From Mycolicibacterium wolinskyi (lineage in GTDB: Bacteria > Actinomycetota > Actinomycetes > Mycobacteriales > Mycobacteriaceae), in contig NZ_LQQA01000001.1 in assembly GCF_002101965.1 (NCBI RefSeq), forward strand, positions 1-62,551: a DNA stretch of 62,551 nucleotides. The letters are read 5' to 3'. The translations under genes and the position numbers were made by a program. The notes below the pieces were generated by a model. That model made no database searches. It was given only the letters and a program-made list of their open reading frames with translations, and was not told where the DNA came from. This document shows, in pieces, positions 17,180 to 26,534 of the stretch (position 1 is its first letter; each line of letters starts with the position of its first letter).

Positions 17180-19006
17180 CTAGGTTTCGGCGCGGCCGCC
17201 GAGGTGCTTGGCGAGGAACCGGTCGGCTCGATGATAGAAGTCGAGCCGGTTCTCGGGCTTGGCGAAGCCGTGGCCCTCGTTCTCGTACAGCGCGTACTCG
17301 TGGTCGATGCCGTGCTCAGCCATGGCCGCGACGATCTGCTCGGACTCGGCTCGTTTGACCCGGGGATCGTTCTCGCCCTGGGCGATGAGCATCGGGATGC
17401 GGATGTCCTGCACTCGCGACAGCGGCGACCGTGACCACAGGAAATCGGGGTCGTCGCCAACTCGCTTGTGCCACAACGCGATCATCGGCTTCCAGTACTC
17501 GGGGAACGAGTCCATGAGGGTGTTGAGGTTGGATGGGCCGACCATCGAGACCGCGCACCGGAACACGTCCGGGGTGAACGTCGCCCCGATCAGCGCCGCG
17601 TAGCCGCCGTAGGATCCGCCGTAGATCGCGATGCGATCACGGTCGACGATGCCCCGCTCGACCAGGTAGTCGACGGCGTCGATCAGGTCGTCGTGCATCT
17701 TGGCTCCCCACTCGCGGTTGCCCGCGTTGAGGAACTCCTTGCCGTAACCGCTCGAGCCGCGGAAGTTCACCTGCACGCACAGATAACCGCGGTTGGCCAG
17801 CCACTGCGCCTCCGGGTCGAGGCCCCACCCGACACGCACCCACGGGCCGCCGTGGACATCGAGCACCGCGGGCAGGTTCGTGCGCTGCTCGCCCGGCGGG
17901 TACGACAGGTAACCGTGGATGGTCAGGCCGTCGCGGGCGGTGAAGCTAAAGGGCTCCATCGGCACCAGCGGATAATCGTTGAGTTCCGGACGATGATCGA
18001 ACAGGAACGTCGCTGTCTGCGTAGCCCGGTCCCAGTGGTAGAACTTCACCGGCCCGGAGTCCTGATCGAACGCGACGAGCCATGTGGTGTCGTCGTCGCT
18101 GCGGTCGCTGATGATCAACTCGCCGGCGTGCAGGCGTTGCAGCGCCTCGATGTCGCCACGGATCGCGTCGTCGAATATGCGGTACTCAAGGCGTTCTCCG
18201 TACAACGTCACGCCCTGGATCTCCCTGGTGTCGGGATGCATGATCACGCCGGCGATGTCGTAGGTGTCGTCCTCGGCGATCACTTCGGTCGCACCGGACT
18301 CGACGTGCATCTTGACGAGCCGCGACGTGTTCGACCCGACCGATGTCTGCAGATACATCCCGGTGCCGTCTTTCGTGAAGCCGACGGGCCCCGTCGACTC
18401 GGCGTCTTCCGGAGGTACCTCGAGTAGCGGCCGCCAATCCGCATGCTCGTCCTCGCGCACCATGATCACCATGCCGCCGTCAGGAGTAGGCGTCACCGCG
18501 CCGCGCACCTTCAGGTCGTCGTCGACCACCCAGCCGAGAAACCCGGGATTTTCGAGGACCTTGCGCAGCTCACCGGTCGTCAGGTCGAGGTGGTACACAT
18601 CGTGCAGCTGCGGGTTGTCCTTGTTGATCCCGACGAGCACATCGTTCGGAAATCGCTTGTGATGGGCGATGAGTCGGCACTGCACACCGTCCATCGGCGT
18701 GAGGTCGCGTTCGGCACCCGTCTGCAGGTCGACGTCGTAGAGGCGGAAGTTCTCACTGCCGTCTTTGTCCCGAACGTACATGAGGTGACGATTGTCGTGG
18801 GCCCACAGATAACCCTGGATCCCGCGGTCCTTGTCGTGGGTGACCGACTGTTCGTTGCCGGACCCGGCGTCGCCGACGAACACGTTGAGCACGCCGTCGA
18901 GCGGCGCGAGGTACGACAGCCGGGTGCCGTCGGGCGAGATCTGCGGTGCGGCGCGCTCCGGGTGGCCCAACAAGACTTCCAGCGGGATCAGCTCGGCTCC
19001 GGTCAT
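17180..19006 (-). CDS. S9-family prolyl oligopeptidase-type peptidase
   Basis: A 608-residue two-domain serine peptidase. The N-terminal half (to about residue 340) is a beta-propeller with repeated short strands (YLWAHDNRHLMYVRDKDGSE). The C-terminal alpha/beta-hydrolase domain has the nucleophile motif GGSYGG with Ser465, an acid in ENDPRVKRAE and the catalytic His in YENEGHGF. No signal peptide is seen, so it is probably cytosolic and cleaves short peptides or acylated amino acids. It is transcribed away from the PPOX gene at 19061, with 54 nt between starts. The nearest relatives appear to be acylaminoacyl-peptidases. Confidence 0.92.
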   Translation of the reverse strand: MTGAELIPLEVLLGHPERAAPQISPDGTRLSYLAPLDGVLNVFVGDAGSGNEQSVTHDKDRGIQGYLWAHDNRHLMYVRDKDGSENFRLYDVDLQTGAERDLTPMDGVQCRLIAHHKRFPNDVLVGINKDNPQLHDVYHLDLTTGELRKVLENPGFLGWVVDDDLKVRGAVTPTPDGGMVIMVREDEHADWRPLLEVPPEDAESTGPVGFTKDGTGMYLQTSVGSNTSRLVKMHVESGATEVIAEDDTYDIAGVIMHPDTREIQGVTLYGERLEYRIFDDAIRGDIEALQRLHAGELIISDRSDDDTTWLVAFDQDSGPVKFYHWDRATQTATFLFDHRPELNDYPLVPMEPFSFTARDGLTIHGYLSYPPGEQRTNLPAVLDVHGGPWVRVGWGLDPEAQWLANRGYLCVQVNFRGSSGYGKEFLNAGNREWGAKMHDDLIDAVDYLVERGIVDRDRIAIYGGSYGGYAALIGATFTPDVFRCAVSMVGPSNLNTLMDSFPEYWKPMIALWHKRVGDDPDFLWSRSPLSRVQDIRIPMLIAQGENDPRVKRAESEQIVAAMAEHGIDHEYALYENEGHGFAKPENRLDFYHRADRFLAKHLGGRAET

Positions 19007-19060
19007 TGCGCCCCCGTATCAGCGATGCGGTCCAGTGCCGTTCGAGCGTAGCGTGACGAA

Positions 19061-19483
19061 GTGGCCGATCTATCCGATCAAGTAGTCAAGTTTCTGTCTG
19101 AAGGCACCCGCACCGCCGTCTTGAGCTGGGTAGCGAAGGACGGCCGGCCGTTGTCGGCGCCGGTGTGGTTCCTCGTCGACGACGGTGAGCTGGTCTTCAA
19201 CACCGGCAAGGAAACCGCGAAGGGCCAGGCGTTGGCGCGAGATCCGCGGGTGGTGCTGTGCATCCACGACGACAACCCACCGTTCTCGTTCGTACAGGTT
19301 CAGGGCGTCGCCACCATCAGCGAAGAACCCGACGACCTGCTCGACGTCGCCACCCGAACCGGCGGCCGCTACATGGGTGCCGAGCGAGCCGAGGAATTCG
19401 GCAGACGCAACGGAGTGCCGGGAGAGCTGGTGGTACGGGTCAAGCCGACCAAAGTGCATGCCGGATTCGACGTAGCGGACTGA
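19061..19483 (+). CDS. PPOX-class F420/FMN-binding protein
   Basis: A 140-residue split-barrel protein starting at GTG. Family marks are LSEGTRTAVLSWVAKDGRPL, SAPVWFLVDDGELVFNTGKE, KGQALARDPRVVLCIHDD and a C-terminal ELVVRVKPTKVHAGF. This spacing fits the mycobacterial F420-dependent PPOX group (TIGR03618-type). It diverges from the S9 peptidase gene and lies 32 nt upstream of a type VII-like substrate gene. Substrate unknown. Confidence 0.87.
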   Translation: MADLSDQVVKFLSEGTRTAVLSWVAKDGRPLSAPVWFLVDDGELVFNTGKETAKGQALARDPRVVLCIHDDNPPFSFVQVQGVATISEEPDDLLDVATRTGGRYMGAERAEEFGRRNGVPGELVVRVKPTKVHAGFDVAD

Positions 19484-19515
19484 GACGCGGAGTCGAAACC
19501 ACTACGCTTTGCCCC

Positions 19516-19836
19516 ATGGCAGAGTCGGTGCACGTTTCCACGTCCGCAATGCAATCGACGGCCGAAACGGTGGGCGGTATCGGCAACGAGATCGCCGGGT
19601 TTCGCGCAGGTCAGCAGATCGCGGATGTGGCCGCACGGGCGATGAGCGGGTTGGCGTGCGGTGCGGCGGTGGCGGCTGCGGCCAGCCGGGTAGACGAAGC
19701 GTCCGCCGTGGTCGGATCCTCATTGACCAAGCTTTCCGAGGACCTGCGCGCGGCGGCTTCCAGATACGACCAGACCGACGACGACGCGAGCGCGGCACTG
19801 GCACGACAATTCCGGACGATGGACGCCGAGTCGTAG
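19516..19836 (+). CDS. EspC-like type VII secretion substrate
   Basis: A 106-residue, Ala-rich, predicted helical-hairpin protein of the EspC/DUF2580 type. It begins MAESVHVSTSAMQSTAETVG, has a turn around MSGLACGAAVAAAASRVDEA and ends with YDQTDDDASAALARQFRTMD, where the YxxxD secretion motif appears as YDQTD. There is no Sec signal peptide. The ATG at 19516 gives the typical length of about 100 residues. The next gene, 18 nt downstream, encodes a WXG100-like protein, so the two probably form a co-secreted pair. No ESX core genes are in the window, so the secreting system must be elsewhere. Confidence 0.75.
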   Translation: MAESVHVSTSAMQSTAETVGGIGNEIAGFRAGQQIADVAARAMSGLACGAAVAAAASRVDEASAVVGSSLTKLSEDLRAAASRYDQTDDDASAALARQFRTMDAES

Positions 19837-19854
19837 TCAACGGGTTCGGCACCA

Positions 19855-20991
19855 ATGACTGTCACGATTCCGACCATCCTGGCCTCGCGCCCCGCCGGCC
19901 TGATCGACGCGGCACAACTGGTGCAGCAGCAGGCGCAGACGGCCGTCGATCAACTGGACCAGGGCCGAAACGCCTTGGCAGACATGCGCAAAGGCTGGGA
20001 CTCGGCCGCCTCCGACGCGGCGAGCGCCAATGCTGAGCGGGTATTCGCGAGCCACCGCAAGATCGTCGACGCACTGCACGACATGCAGGCGGCACTGCAG
20101 CGCGGTGGCGACCAGATGTCGGCCACCCGCGCCGACGTCGCCGAGATCATCGGCAAGATCCAACCGTTCGGATTCGAGGTTGCCGACGACGGCACGGTTT
20201 CGATCGCCCCGGGTAGCCGAGCCGATGAAATGGCTTCGCGCAGCCCGGTTTTCGCGCGGCAGATGCAGATGCTCGCGATGCAGTATTCGATCGATCTCAA
20301 GCGACTGATCGCCGAATTCGACACCCAGGACAACACGCTAGCCAACGCTCTGCAGCAGGCCACGGGCGACTTGGATCTGAAGGAGATCGCCCGGATGGGT
20401 CGCGCCGAGGAGGGCAAGCCTTCCGCGGACGACACAAAGAAGGACGCAGGCTCACCTGCCGAGCCGGGCAAGGACGCCGACCAGACCACGCCTGGCGCCA
20501 CCCCTGCCGCAGTACCACCCGTGCCACCGGTGGTCACCGGGCCCGCCAATCCTCAGGCGGCGCCACGGCCGGCCGCCGCCACACCGCCACCGAAACCCGG
20601 TGGCACACCGACACAAACACGAGCAGCCGAACCGGCGCGGCCGAGCACCCCGGCGCCCACACCCCCACCGACGAAAGGCCCGGTGCCGGCGCAGCCGAAT
20701 CCAACACAGCCGTCACGGCAGAGTGGCCCGGTGCCCACCGCGCCGCCGACAACGCCGGGCACCCCGGCCCAGGGCTCAGGTTCGACGGCCACGGCGGCAA
20801 CGCCCGCGAGCTATTCGGCAGCACAGACGTCATCGTCCAGCGGTGCGCCGGAAAGCAACATCCAAGCCGTCAGCGCCACAGGCGGTCTCCCGGAGAAGAT
20901 AATCTACGAGATCGACGACGATGGGTGGCTCTATCCGGTTGGGGACCCCGATTTCGACCCAGACGAATTTGATGACGACTGGGGACCTTAA
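19855..20991 (+). CDS. WXG100-like protein with Pro/Thr/Ala-rich linker and acidic tail
   Basis: A 378-residue protein. Residues 1-110 resemble a WXG100 hairpin (RNALADMRKGWDSAASDAAS, with Trp in the turn), 110-190 form another helical region, and 190-325 are a low-complexity Pro/Thr/Ala linker. The C-terminal 40 residues are acidic and conserved-looking (PEKIIYEIDDDGWLYPVGDP, then a Asp-rich end). No catalytic motif is seen. With the EspC-like protein upstream it looks like a mycobacterial ESX substrate such as EspE/EspF-type pairs; the acidic end could bind a partner or metal. No toxin domain or immunity gene is visible. Confidence 0.7.
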   Translation: MTVTIPTILASRPAGLIDAAQLVQQQAQTAVDQLDQGRNALADMRKGWDSAASDAASANAERVFASHRKIVDALHDMQAALQRGGDQMSATRADVAEIIGKIQPFGFEVADDGTVSIAPGSRADEMASRSPVFARQMQMLAMQYSIDLKRLIAEFDTQDNTLANALQQATGDLDLKEIARMGRAEEGKPSADDTKKDAGSPAEPGKDADQTTPGATPAAVPPVPPVVTGPANPQAAPRPAAATPPPKPGGTPTQTRAAEPARPSTPAPTPPPTKGPVPAQPNPTQPSRQSGPVPTAPPTTPGTPAQGSGSTATAATPASYSAAQTSSSSGAPESNIQAVSATGGLPEKIIYEIDDDGWLYPVGDPDFDPDEFDDDWGP

Positions 20992-21019
20992 GCTGCGCAC
21001 ACGAAAAGAGGAGCCCACC

Positions 21020-21460
21020 ATGGCCGACGTTTCCGCATTCGCCGACGTGTTGTCGCGCGATCAGGGGTTGTGTGTGCTGAGCACGCTGCGCCGCGACGGC
21101 AGTATCCAGTCGTCGGTCGTCAATGCCGGGGTGATGGCCCACCCGCAGAGCGCTGAGCCCGTCGTCGCGCTCGTGGCAATCGGCGGATCACTGAAACTGC
21201 GCCATCTGCGTGCCGACCCACGCGCCAGCGTCGTCGCGCGCGCCGGTTGGCAGTGGGTCACGGTCGAGGGGATCGCCGAGATCATCGGCCCCGACGACTC
21301 GGACGTCGATCCTGAAACGCTGCGAGTGTTGTTGCGCAACATCTTTCAAGCCGCCGGCGGCACACACGACGACTGGGACACCTATGACCGGGTCATGCGC
21401 GAACAGCGTCGGGCGGCGGTTCTGATCACGCCTACGCGGGTCTACTGCAACCCCGGGTGA
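21020..21460 (+). CDS. PPOX-class F420-dependent protein
   Basis: A 146-residue split-barrel protein (DVLSRDQGLCVLSTLRRDGS, SVVNAGVMAHPQS, LKLRHLRADPRASVVARAGW, VTVEGIAEIIGPDD). The ATG at 21020 follows AAAGAGGAG, a strong ribosome-binding site; the frame is open further upstream only inside the preceding gene. The arrangement matches small mycobacterial F420-dependent reductases. It is convergent with the MerR gene, 15 nt away. It is the third PPOX-fold gene within 5 kb. Confidence 0.87.
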   Translation: MADVSAFADVLSRDQGLCVLSTLRRDGSIQSSVVNAGVMAHPQSAEPVVALVAIGGSLKLRHLRADPRASVVARAGWQWVTVEGIAEIIGPDDSDVDPETLRVLLRNIFQAAGGTHDDWDTYDRVMREQRRAAVLITPTRVYCNPG

Positions 21461-21475
21461 CAAGCGCAGACGACG

Positions 21476-21892
21476 TCAGCGCCGCTCGGTGTTCGCCCAG
21501 ATACCGCCGTCGTCAAGGGCAGCCGTGACGTGCGGACAGTCGAGCAGATCCGCGTGCGGGCACGACAACGTATGCGTCAAGCCGTCAATTGCGGCCTGTA
21601 TCACCGACAACTGCTGTTGAAGCTCGTCCTGCTTGCGGTGAATCATGTCGCGCCAGCCGTGGTTCGCGCGCCTCCGCTGATCGAGGAACTGACCGACCTC
21701 GTCAAGCGTCATGCCCGCCCGCTGAAGCATTCCGATCACGCGCAGCCGCTGCACGATCGACGGTTCGTACAGCCTGCGCAGCCCATTTCGGCCCGCGGGT
21801 GCGATGAGTTCGAGGCGTTCGTAGTAGCGCAGCGTCGACGTCGTCACGCCCGTCGACTTCACGACGTCAGCGATGTCCAGGAGTTGTTGCAT
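21476..21892 (-). CDS. MerR-family transcriptional regulator
   Basis: A 138-residue MerR regulator. The N-terminal winged helix reads IADVVKSTGVTTSTLRYYER, followed by the second helix-turn unit (LRRLYEPSIVQRLRVIGMLQ) and a dimerisation coiled coil (HRKQDELQQQLSVIQAAIDG). The C-terminal segment has two cysteines, CPHADLLDC, that could bind a metal or thiol ligand. A dyad TTGAA-N6-TTCAA lies 18-33 nt upstream of the ATG. No obvious target gene follows on the other strand before the fadB terminator, so it may mainly regulate itself. Confidence 0.9.
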   Translation of the reverse strand: MQQLLDIADVVKSTGVTTSTLRYYERLELIAPAGRNGLRRLYEPSIVQRLRVIGMLQRAGMTLDEVGQFLDQRRRANHGWRDMIHRKQDELQQQLSVIQAAIDGLTHTLSCPHADLLDCPHVTAALDDGGIWANTERR

Positions 21893-21909
21893 TCACCGAA
21901 CCTCTTGAT

Positions 21910-21925
21910 TTGAAGTGCGGTTCAA
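21910..21925. promoter_or_regulatory. TTGAA-N6-TTCAA dyad upstream of the MerR gene
   Basis: A perfect 5-bp inverted repeat with a 6-nt centre, placed just upstream of the MerR start. MerR regulators bind dyads inside stretched promoter spacers, so it is a reasonable operator candidate. Confidence 0.45.
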
Positions 21926-21989
21926 GTATGACGCTGGGGCCATGAATGACAAGACCTCCCTGCGCCCCACAGCACCAACCCGGGTTGAG

Positions 21990-22038
21990 ATTGCGCACAG
22001 GGTCGTGAATGCCCGAGAACCACGACCCGGTACGCAAT
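21990..22038. repeat. 18-bp imperfect inverted repeat, 13-nt loop
   Basis: The arms are 21990-22007 (ATTGCGCACAGGGTCGTG) and 22021-22038; 16 of 18 positions pair. The two mismatches are in the CACA/GGTA part. It lies in the gap between the MerR gene and the fadB terminator and lacks a T-run, so it is not a simple terminator. It could be a protein-binding site, a small RNA hairpin or a palindromic mobile remnant. Confidence 0.6.
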
Positions 22039-22057
22039 TTCAATGCCGGCAGACGCA

Positions 22058-22085
22058 AAAGCCCCCGGCTCGCGCCGGGGGCTTT
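22058..22085 (-). terminator. Rho-independent-type terminator of fadA-fadB
   Basis: A perfect 12-bp stem, AAAGCCCCCGGC / GCCGGGGGCTTT, with a 4-nt loop, 13 nt beyond the fadB stop. On the minus strand it ends in TTTT. Its symmetry could also stop transcription arriving from the other side. Confidence 0.85.
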
Positions 22086-22097
22086 CGACGTTGTTGC

Positions 22098-24245
22098 CTA
22101 CGACTCCAGCGAGGCCGGCGGCAGGAAGCGGTCGCCGTACTTGGCGGCCAGCTCCTTGGCGCGCGCCACGAAGCCTTCCTTGCCCTTACCGGACGGGCCT
22201 TCGTAGCCGACGATGAACTGGTGCACACCACCGGTCCAGGCCGGGAAGCCGATGCCGAAGATCGAGCCGATGTTCGCGTCTGCGGTCGAGGTCAGCACGC
22301 CCTCGTCGAAGCACTTCTGGGTCTCGAGTGCCTCGGCGAACAGCATGCGGTCGATCATGTCCTGCAGCGGCGGGGTCGAGCTGCCTGACTTGAACGTCTC
22401 CCGCAGACCGGACCACAGGCCAACGCGCTTGCCGTCGGCGTACTCGTAGAACCCGGCACCCTTCAGACGCGACGGGCGGCCGATCTCGATCATCTTCTCG
22501 ACCACGGCCTCGGCCGGGTGCGGCACGTGCGTGCCACCGGAAGCCTCGACGCCCTTGCGGGTCGCGACCGCGATCTTGTGCATGAGCTCGAGGTTCAGCT
22601 CGTCGGACAGCTGCAGCGGCGGAGCCGGGTAGCCGGCCTGCGAACCCGCCTGCTCGATGCTGGCCGGTTCGACACCCTCGCCCAGCATGGCCAGCGCCTC
22701 GTTGACGAACGTGCCGATCACGCGCGAGGTGAAGAAGCCGCGGCTGTCGTTGACGACGATCGGGGTCTTCTTGATCGCCAGGGTGTAGTCGAACACCCGG
22801 GCCAGCGCCTCGTCAGAGGTCTTCTCGCCCTTGATGATCTCCACGAGCGGCATCTTGTCGACCGGTGAGAAGAAGTGGATGCCGATGAAGTCCTCCTGGC
22901 GCTTCACGCCGGTGGCAAGACCGGTGATCGGCAGCGTGGAGGTGTTCGAGCCCAGCAGTGCGTTCGGCTCGACGATGTCCTCGATCTCCTGGAAGACCTT
23001 GTGCTTGAGGTCCTGATCCTCGAATACGGCCTCGATCACGAAGTCGACGCCCTTCAGATCCTGCGGATCGGCGGTCGGGGTGATCTTGGCGAGCAGCGCG
23101 GCGGACTTCTCCTCGGTGGTCTTGCCTCGCTTGAGTGCCTTGGCCTCCAGGCCCTCCGAGTAGGCCTTGCCCTTCTGCGCGGCCTCGATCGTGACGTCCT
23201 TGAGCACGACGTCGTAGCCGGCCTTGGCCGACACGTAGGCGATGCCGGCGCCCATCATGCCCGCGCCCAGCACGCCGATCTTCTTGATCTCCTGCTTGGC
23301 GATGCCATCGGGCCGGCTGCCGCCGCCGTTGATGTGCTGCAGATCCAGGAAGAACGCCTGGATCATGTTCTTGGCGACCTGGCCCGTGACGAGCTGGGTG
23401 AAGTAGCGGCTCTCGATGCGCGACGCGGTGTCGAAGTCGACCTGCGCACCTTCGACGGCGGCGTCGAGGATCGCGCGCGGGGCGGGCATCGGCGCACCCT
23501 TGAGCTGCTTCTTCAGCAACGCCGGGAACGACGGCAGGATGCCGGCCAGTGCCGGATGCGACGGCGTGCCGCCGGGCATCTTGTAGCCCTTGACGTCCCA
23601 CGGCTGAGTGTGGCTGTCGGGGTTGGCCTTGATCCAGGCCTTGGCGGCGGGCACCAATTCCTCGACGCTGCCGACCAATTCGTCGACCAGACCGGTTTCC
23701 TTGGCCTTGGTCGGGTTGAACCGGGTGCCCTGGCTCAGCACCTCCATGAAGGCCTTCTGGATGCCGAACATGCGCACGGTGCGGGTCACGCCGCCACCGC
23801 CGGGCAGCAGGCCCAGAGTGACCTCGGGCAGACCGATCTGGCTGCCCTTGACGTCGGCGGCGATGCGGTGATGACACGCCAGCGCGATCTCCAGGCCGCC
23901 ACCCAGCGCAGCACCGTTGATGGCGGCGACGACAGGCTTGCCCAGGGTCTCCAGCTTGCGCAGGTCGGCCTTGATGAATTCGACCTCACTGAAGGCGTCG
24001 CCGGCGTTCTCCGGGCCGACGTTGATCATGCCCTTGAGGTCACCGCCCGCGAAGAAGGTCTTCTTCGCGCTGGTGATGACCACACCGGTGATCGAATCCT
24101 TTTCGGCAACAAGGCGTTCCACCGTGTTGTGCATGGATTCCTTGTAGTGCTCGTTCATCACGTTGGCCGAGCCGGTCGGGTCGTCCAGCGTCAGGGTGAC
24201 AATGCCGTCGGCATCCTTGTCCCACTGAATGGTGTTCTCTGCCAT
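22098..24245 (-). CDS. fadB: Fatty-acid beta-oxidation complex alpha subunit FadB (enoyl-CoA hydratase/3-hydroxyacyl-CoA dehydrogenase)
   Basis: A 715-residue bifunctional enzyme. The N-terminal crotonase half has INGAALGGGLEIALACHHRI and GLPEVTLGLLPGGGG, which carries the hydratase glutamate. The dehydrogenase half starts at a Rossmann motif, GVLGAGMMGAGIAYVSAKAG, and has the catalytic region IGIHFFSPVDKMPLVEII. It hydrates enoyl-CoA and oxidises 3-hydroxyacyl-CoA. I chose the ATG at 24245 (MAENTIQWDKD) because M. tuberculosis FadB begins equivalently; the in-frame upstream ATG overlaps fadA. It follows fadA by 16 nt in one operon, and a strong terminator follows. Confidence 0.96.
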   Translation of the reverse strand: MAENTIQWDKDADGIVTLTLDDPTGSANVMNEHYKESMHNTVERLVAEKDSITGVVITSAKKTFFAGGDLKGMINVGPENAGDAFSEVEFIKADLRKLETLGKPVVAAINGAALGGGLEIALACHHRIAADVKGSQIGLPEVTLGLLPGGGGVTRTVRMFGIQKAFMEVLSQGTRFNPTKAKETGLVDELVGSVEELVPAAKAWIKANPDSHTQPWDVKGYKMPGGTPSHPALAGILPSFPALLKKQLKGAPMPAPRAILDAAVEGAQVDFDTASRIESRYFTQLVTGQVAKNMIQAFFLDLQHINGGGSRPDGIAKQEIKKIGVLGAGMMGAGIAYVSAKAGYDVVLKDVTIEAAQKGKAYSEGLEAKALKRGKTTEEKSAALLAKITPTADPQDLKGVDFVIEAVFEDQDLKHKVFQEIEDIVEPNALLGSNTSTLPITGLATGVKRQEDFIGIHFFSPVDKMPLVEIIKGEKTSDEALARVFDYTLAIKKTPIVVNDSRGFFTSRVIGTFVNEALAMLGEGVEPASIEQAGSQAGYPAPPLQLSDELNLELMHKIAVATRKGVEASGGTHVPHPAEAVVEKMIEIGRPSRLKGAGFYEYADGKRVGLWSGLRETFKSGSSTPPLQDMIDRMLFAEALETQKCFDEGVLTSTADANIGSIFGIGFPAWTGGVHQFIVGYEGPSGKGKEGFVARAKELAAKYGDRFLPPASLES

Positions 24246-24261
24246 GACTGTTCGCTTCTCC

Positions 24262-25473
<1,212 letters not shown>

Positions 25474-25630
25474 GTCTTTGCTCCAGGTCCTGTCAGGTTG
25501 ATTGACGGGTCCATCCGCGCAGCAGATGGGCCTCTGCCCGGAGGCTACCAGGGGCTTCGATCAACCTGTTGGTTGGGAGCTTGAACGCTGCGCATCGCGG
25601 GATGTCAGTGCGTGTCGGCACACTCCGGCA

Positions 25631-26467
25631 ATGGGGGAACCGTTCATCGGCAGCGAGGCTATGGCCGCGGGCACACTGACACGTCATGAATTGCGGAGCC
25701 GCTTCATCGCAGTGCACCGCGATGTCTATGTCGCGCGGGATACCCCGCCTTCGGCGGTACTGCGAGCCAAAGCCTGCTGGTTGCGCTCCCGGCGGCGCGG
25801 AATATTGGCCGGATTTTCGGCCGCTGCATTGCACGGCGCGCGTTGGATCGACGCCGGCTTGCCCGCGTACATCATCGACACCAATCACCGGCCCGCCCGC
25901 GGGATCGTCGCGTGGGGGGATGCGGTCGATGACGACGAGATCTGCCTGATCGGCGGTATACGTTTGACCACACCGGCGCGTACCGCAATGGACCTGGCCT
26001 GCAAGTTCCCCGAAGACACCGCCATAGCGGCGATCGACGCGCTCGCGCGAGCGGCGCGGTTGAAGATGGCTGACATCGAGCTGGCGGCTGCGCGGCATTC
26101 GGGACGCAAAGGCATCAAGCAAGCCCGCGCCTCTATCGCGCTCGTGGACCCGGGAGCGGAATCGCCGCAGGAAACGTGGTTGCGGCTGCTGGTCGTGCGT
26201 GCGGGCTACCCGCCACCGAACACGCAATACCCCGTGCGCAACGAGTACGGCGCGTTGATCGGTGACGTCGATCTCGCGTGGCCGGAATTGAAGATCGCGG
26301 TCGAATACGAAGGCCGCCACCATACCGATCCCAACGTCCTGCGCAAGGACATCGCTCGGGTTGACGAGATGACCGACAACGGTTGGATCGTCATCCGGGT
26401 GACCCGCCGCGACGGTGAAGCGAACGTGCTCGGCCGGATCGCCAAGGCGTGGACATCACGCCAGTAA
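25631..26467 (+). CDS. AbiEi-type N-terminal/DUF559 endonuclease-fold protein
   Basis: A 278-residue protein of a type common in mycobacteria. The N-terminal part (MGEPFIGSEAMAAGTLTRHE, RDVYVARDTPPSAV, AGFSAAALHGARWID) resembles AbiEi antitoxin-like winged-helix proteins. The C-terminal part has a PD-(D/E)xK-like core: GDVDLAWPELKIAVEYEG, with Asp and the ExE spaced as in Vsr/DUF559 nucleases. I chose the ATG at 25631 because it starts the family N-terminus; a longer frame is not conserved-looking. No AbiEii toxin partner is adjacent. It probably binds or cuts DNA, role unknown. Confidence 0.75.
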   Translation: MGEPFIGSEAMAAGTLTRHELRSRFIAVHRDVYVARDTPPSAVLRAKACWLRSRRRGILAGFSAAALHGARWIDAGLPAYIIDTNHRPARGIVAWGDAVDDDEICLIGGIRLTTPARTAMDLACKFPEDTAIAAIDALARAARLKMADIELAAARHSGRKGIKQARASIALVDPGAESPQETWLRLLVVRAGYPPPNTQYPVRNEYGALIGDVDLAWPELKIAVEYEGRHHTDPNVLRKDIARVDEMTDNGWIVIRVTRRDGEANVLGRIAKAWTSRQ

Positions 26468-26512
26468 CGCTGTGGCGGAAAAACGGCCGAAAAACCGCCA
26501 CAGCGTTACTGG
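26461..26512. terminator. Perfect 18-bp palindromic repeat at a convergent gene junction
   Basis: CCAGTAACGCTGTGGCGG (26461-26478) is repeated exactly in inverse at 26495-26512, with a 16-nt spacer that has A5 runs on both sides. The stop codon of the upstream gene lies inside the left arm. It separates two convergent genes, so a bidirectional hairpin terminator is likely; it lacks a terminal T-run. A mobile palindromic repeat is the alternative. Confidence 0.65.
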
Positions 26513-26534
26513 CGCGGCCGTGTGGCCACCCCGC

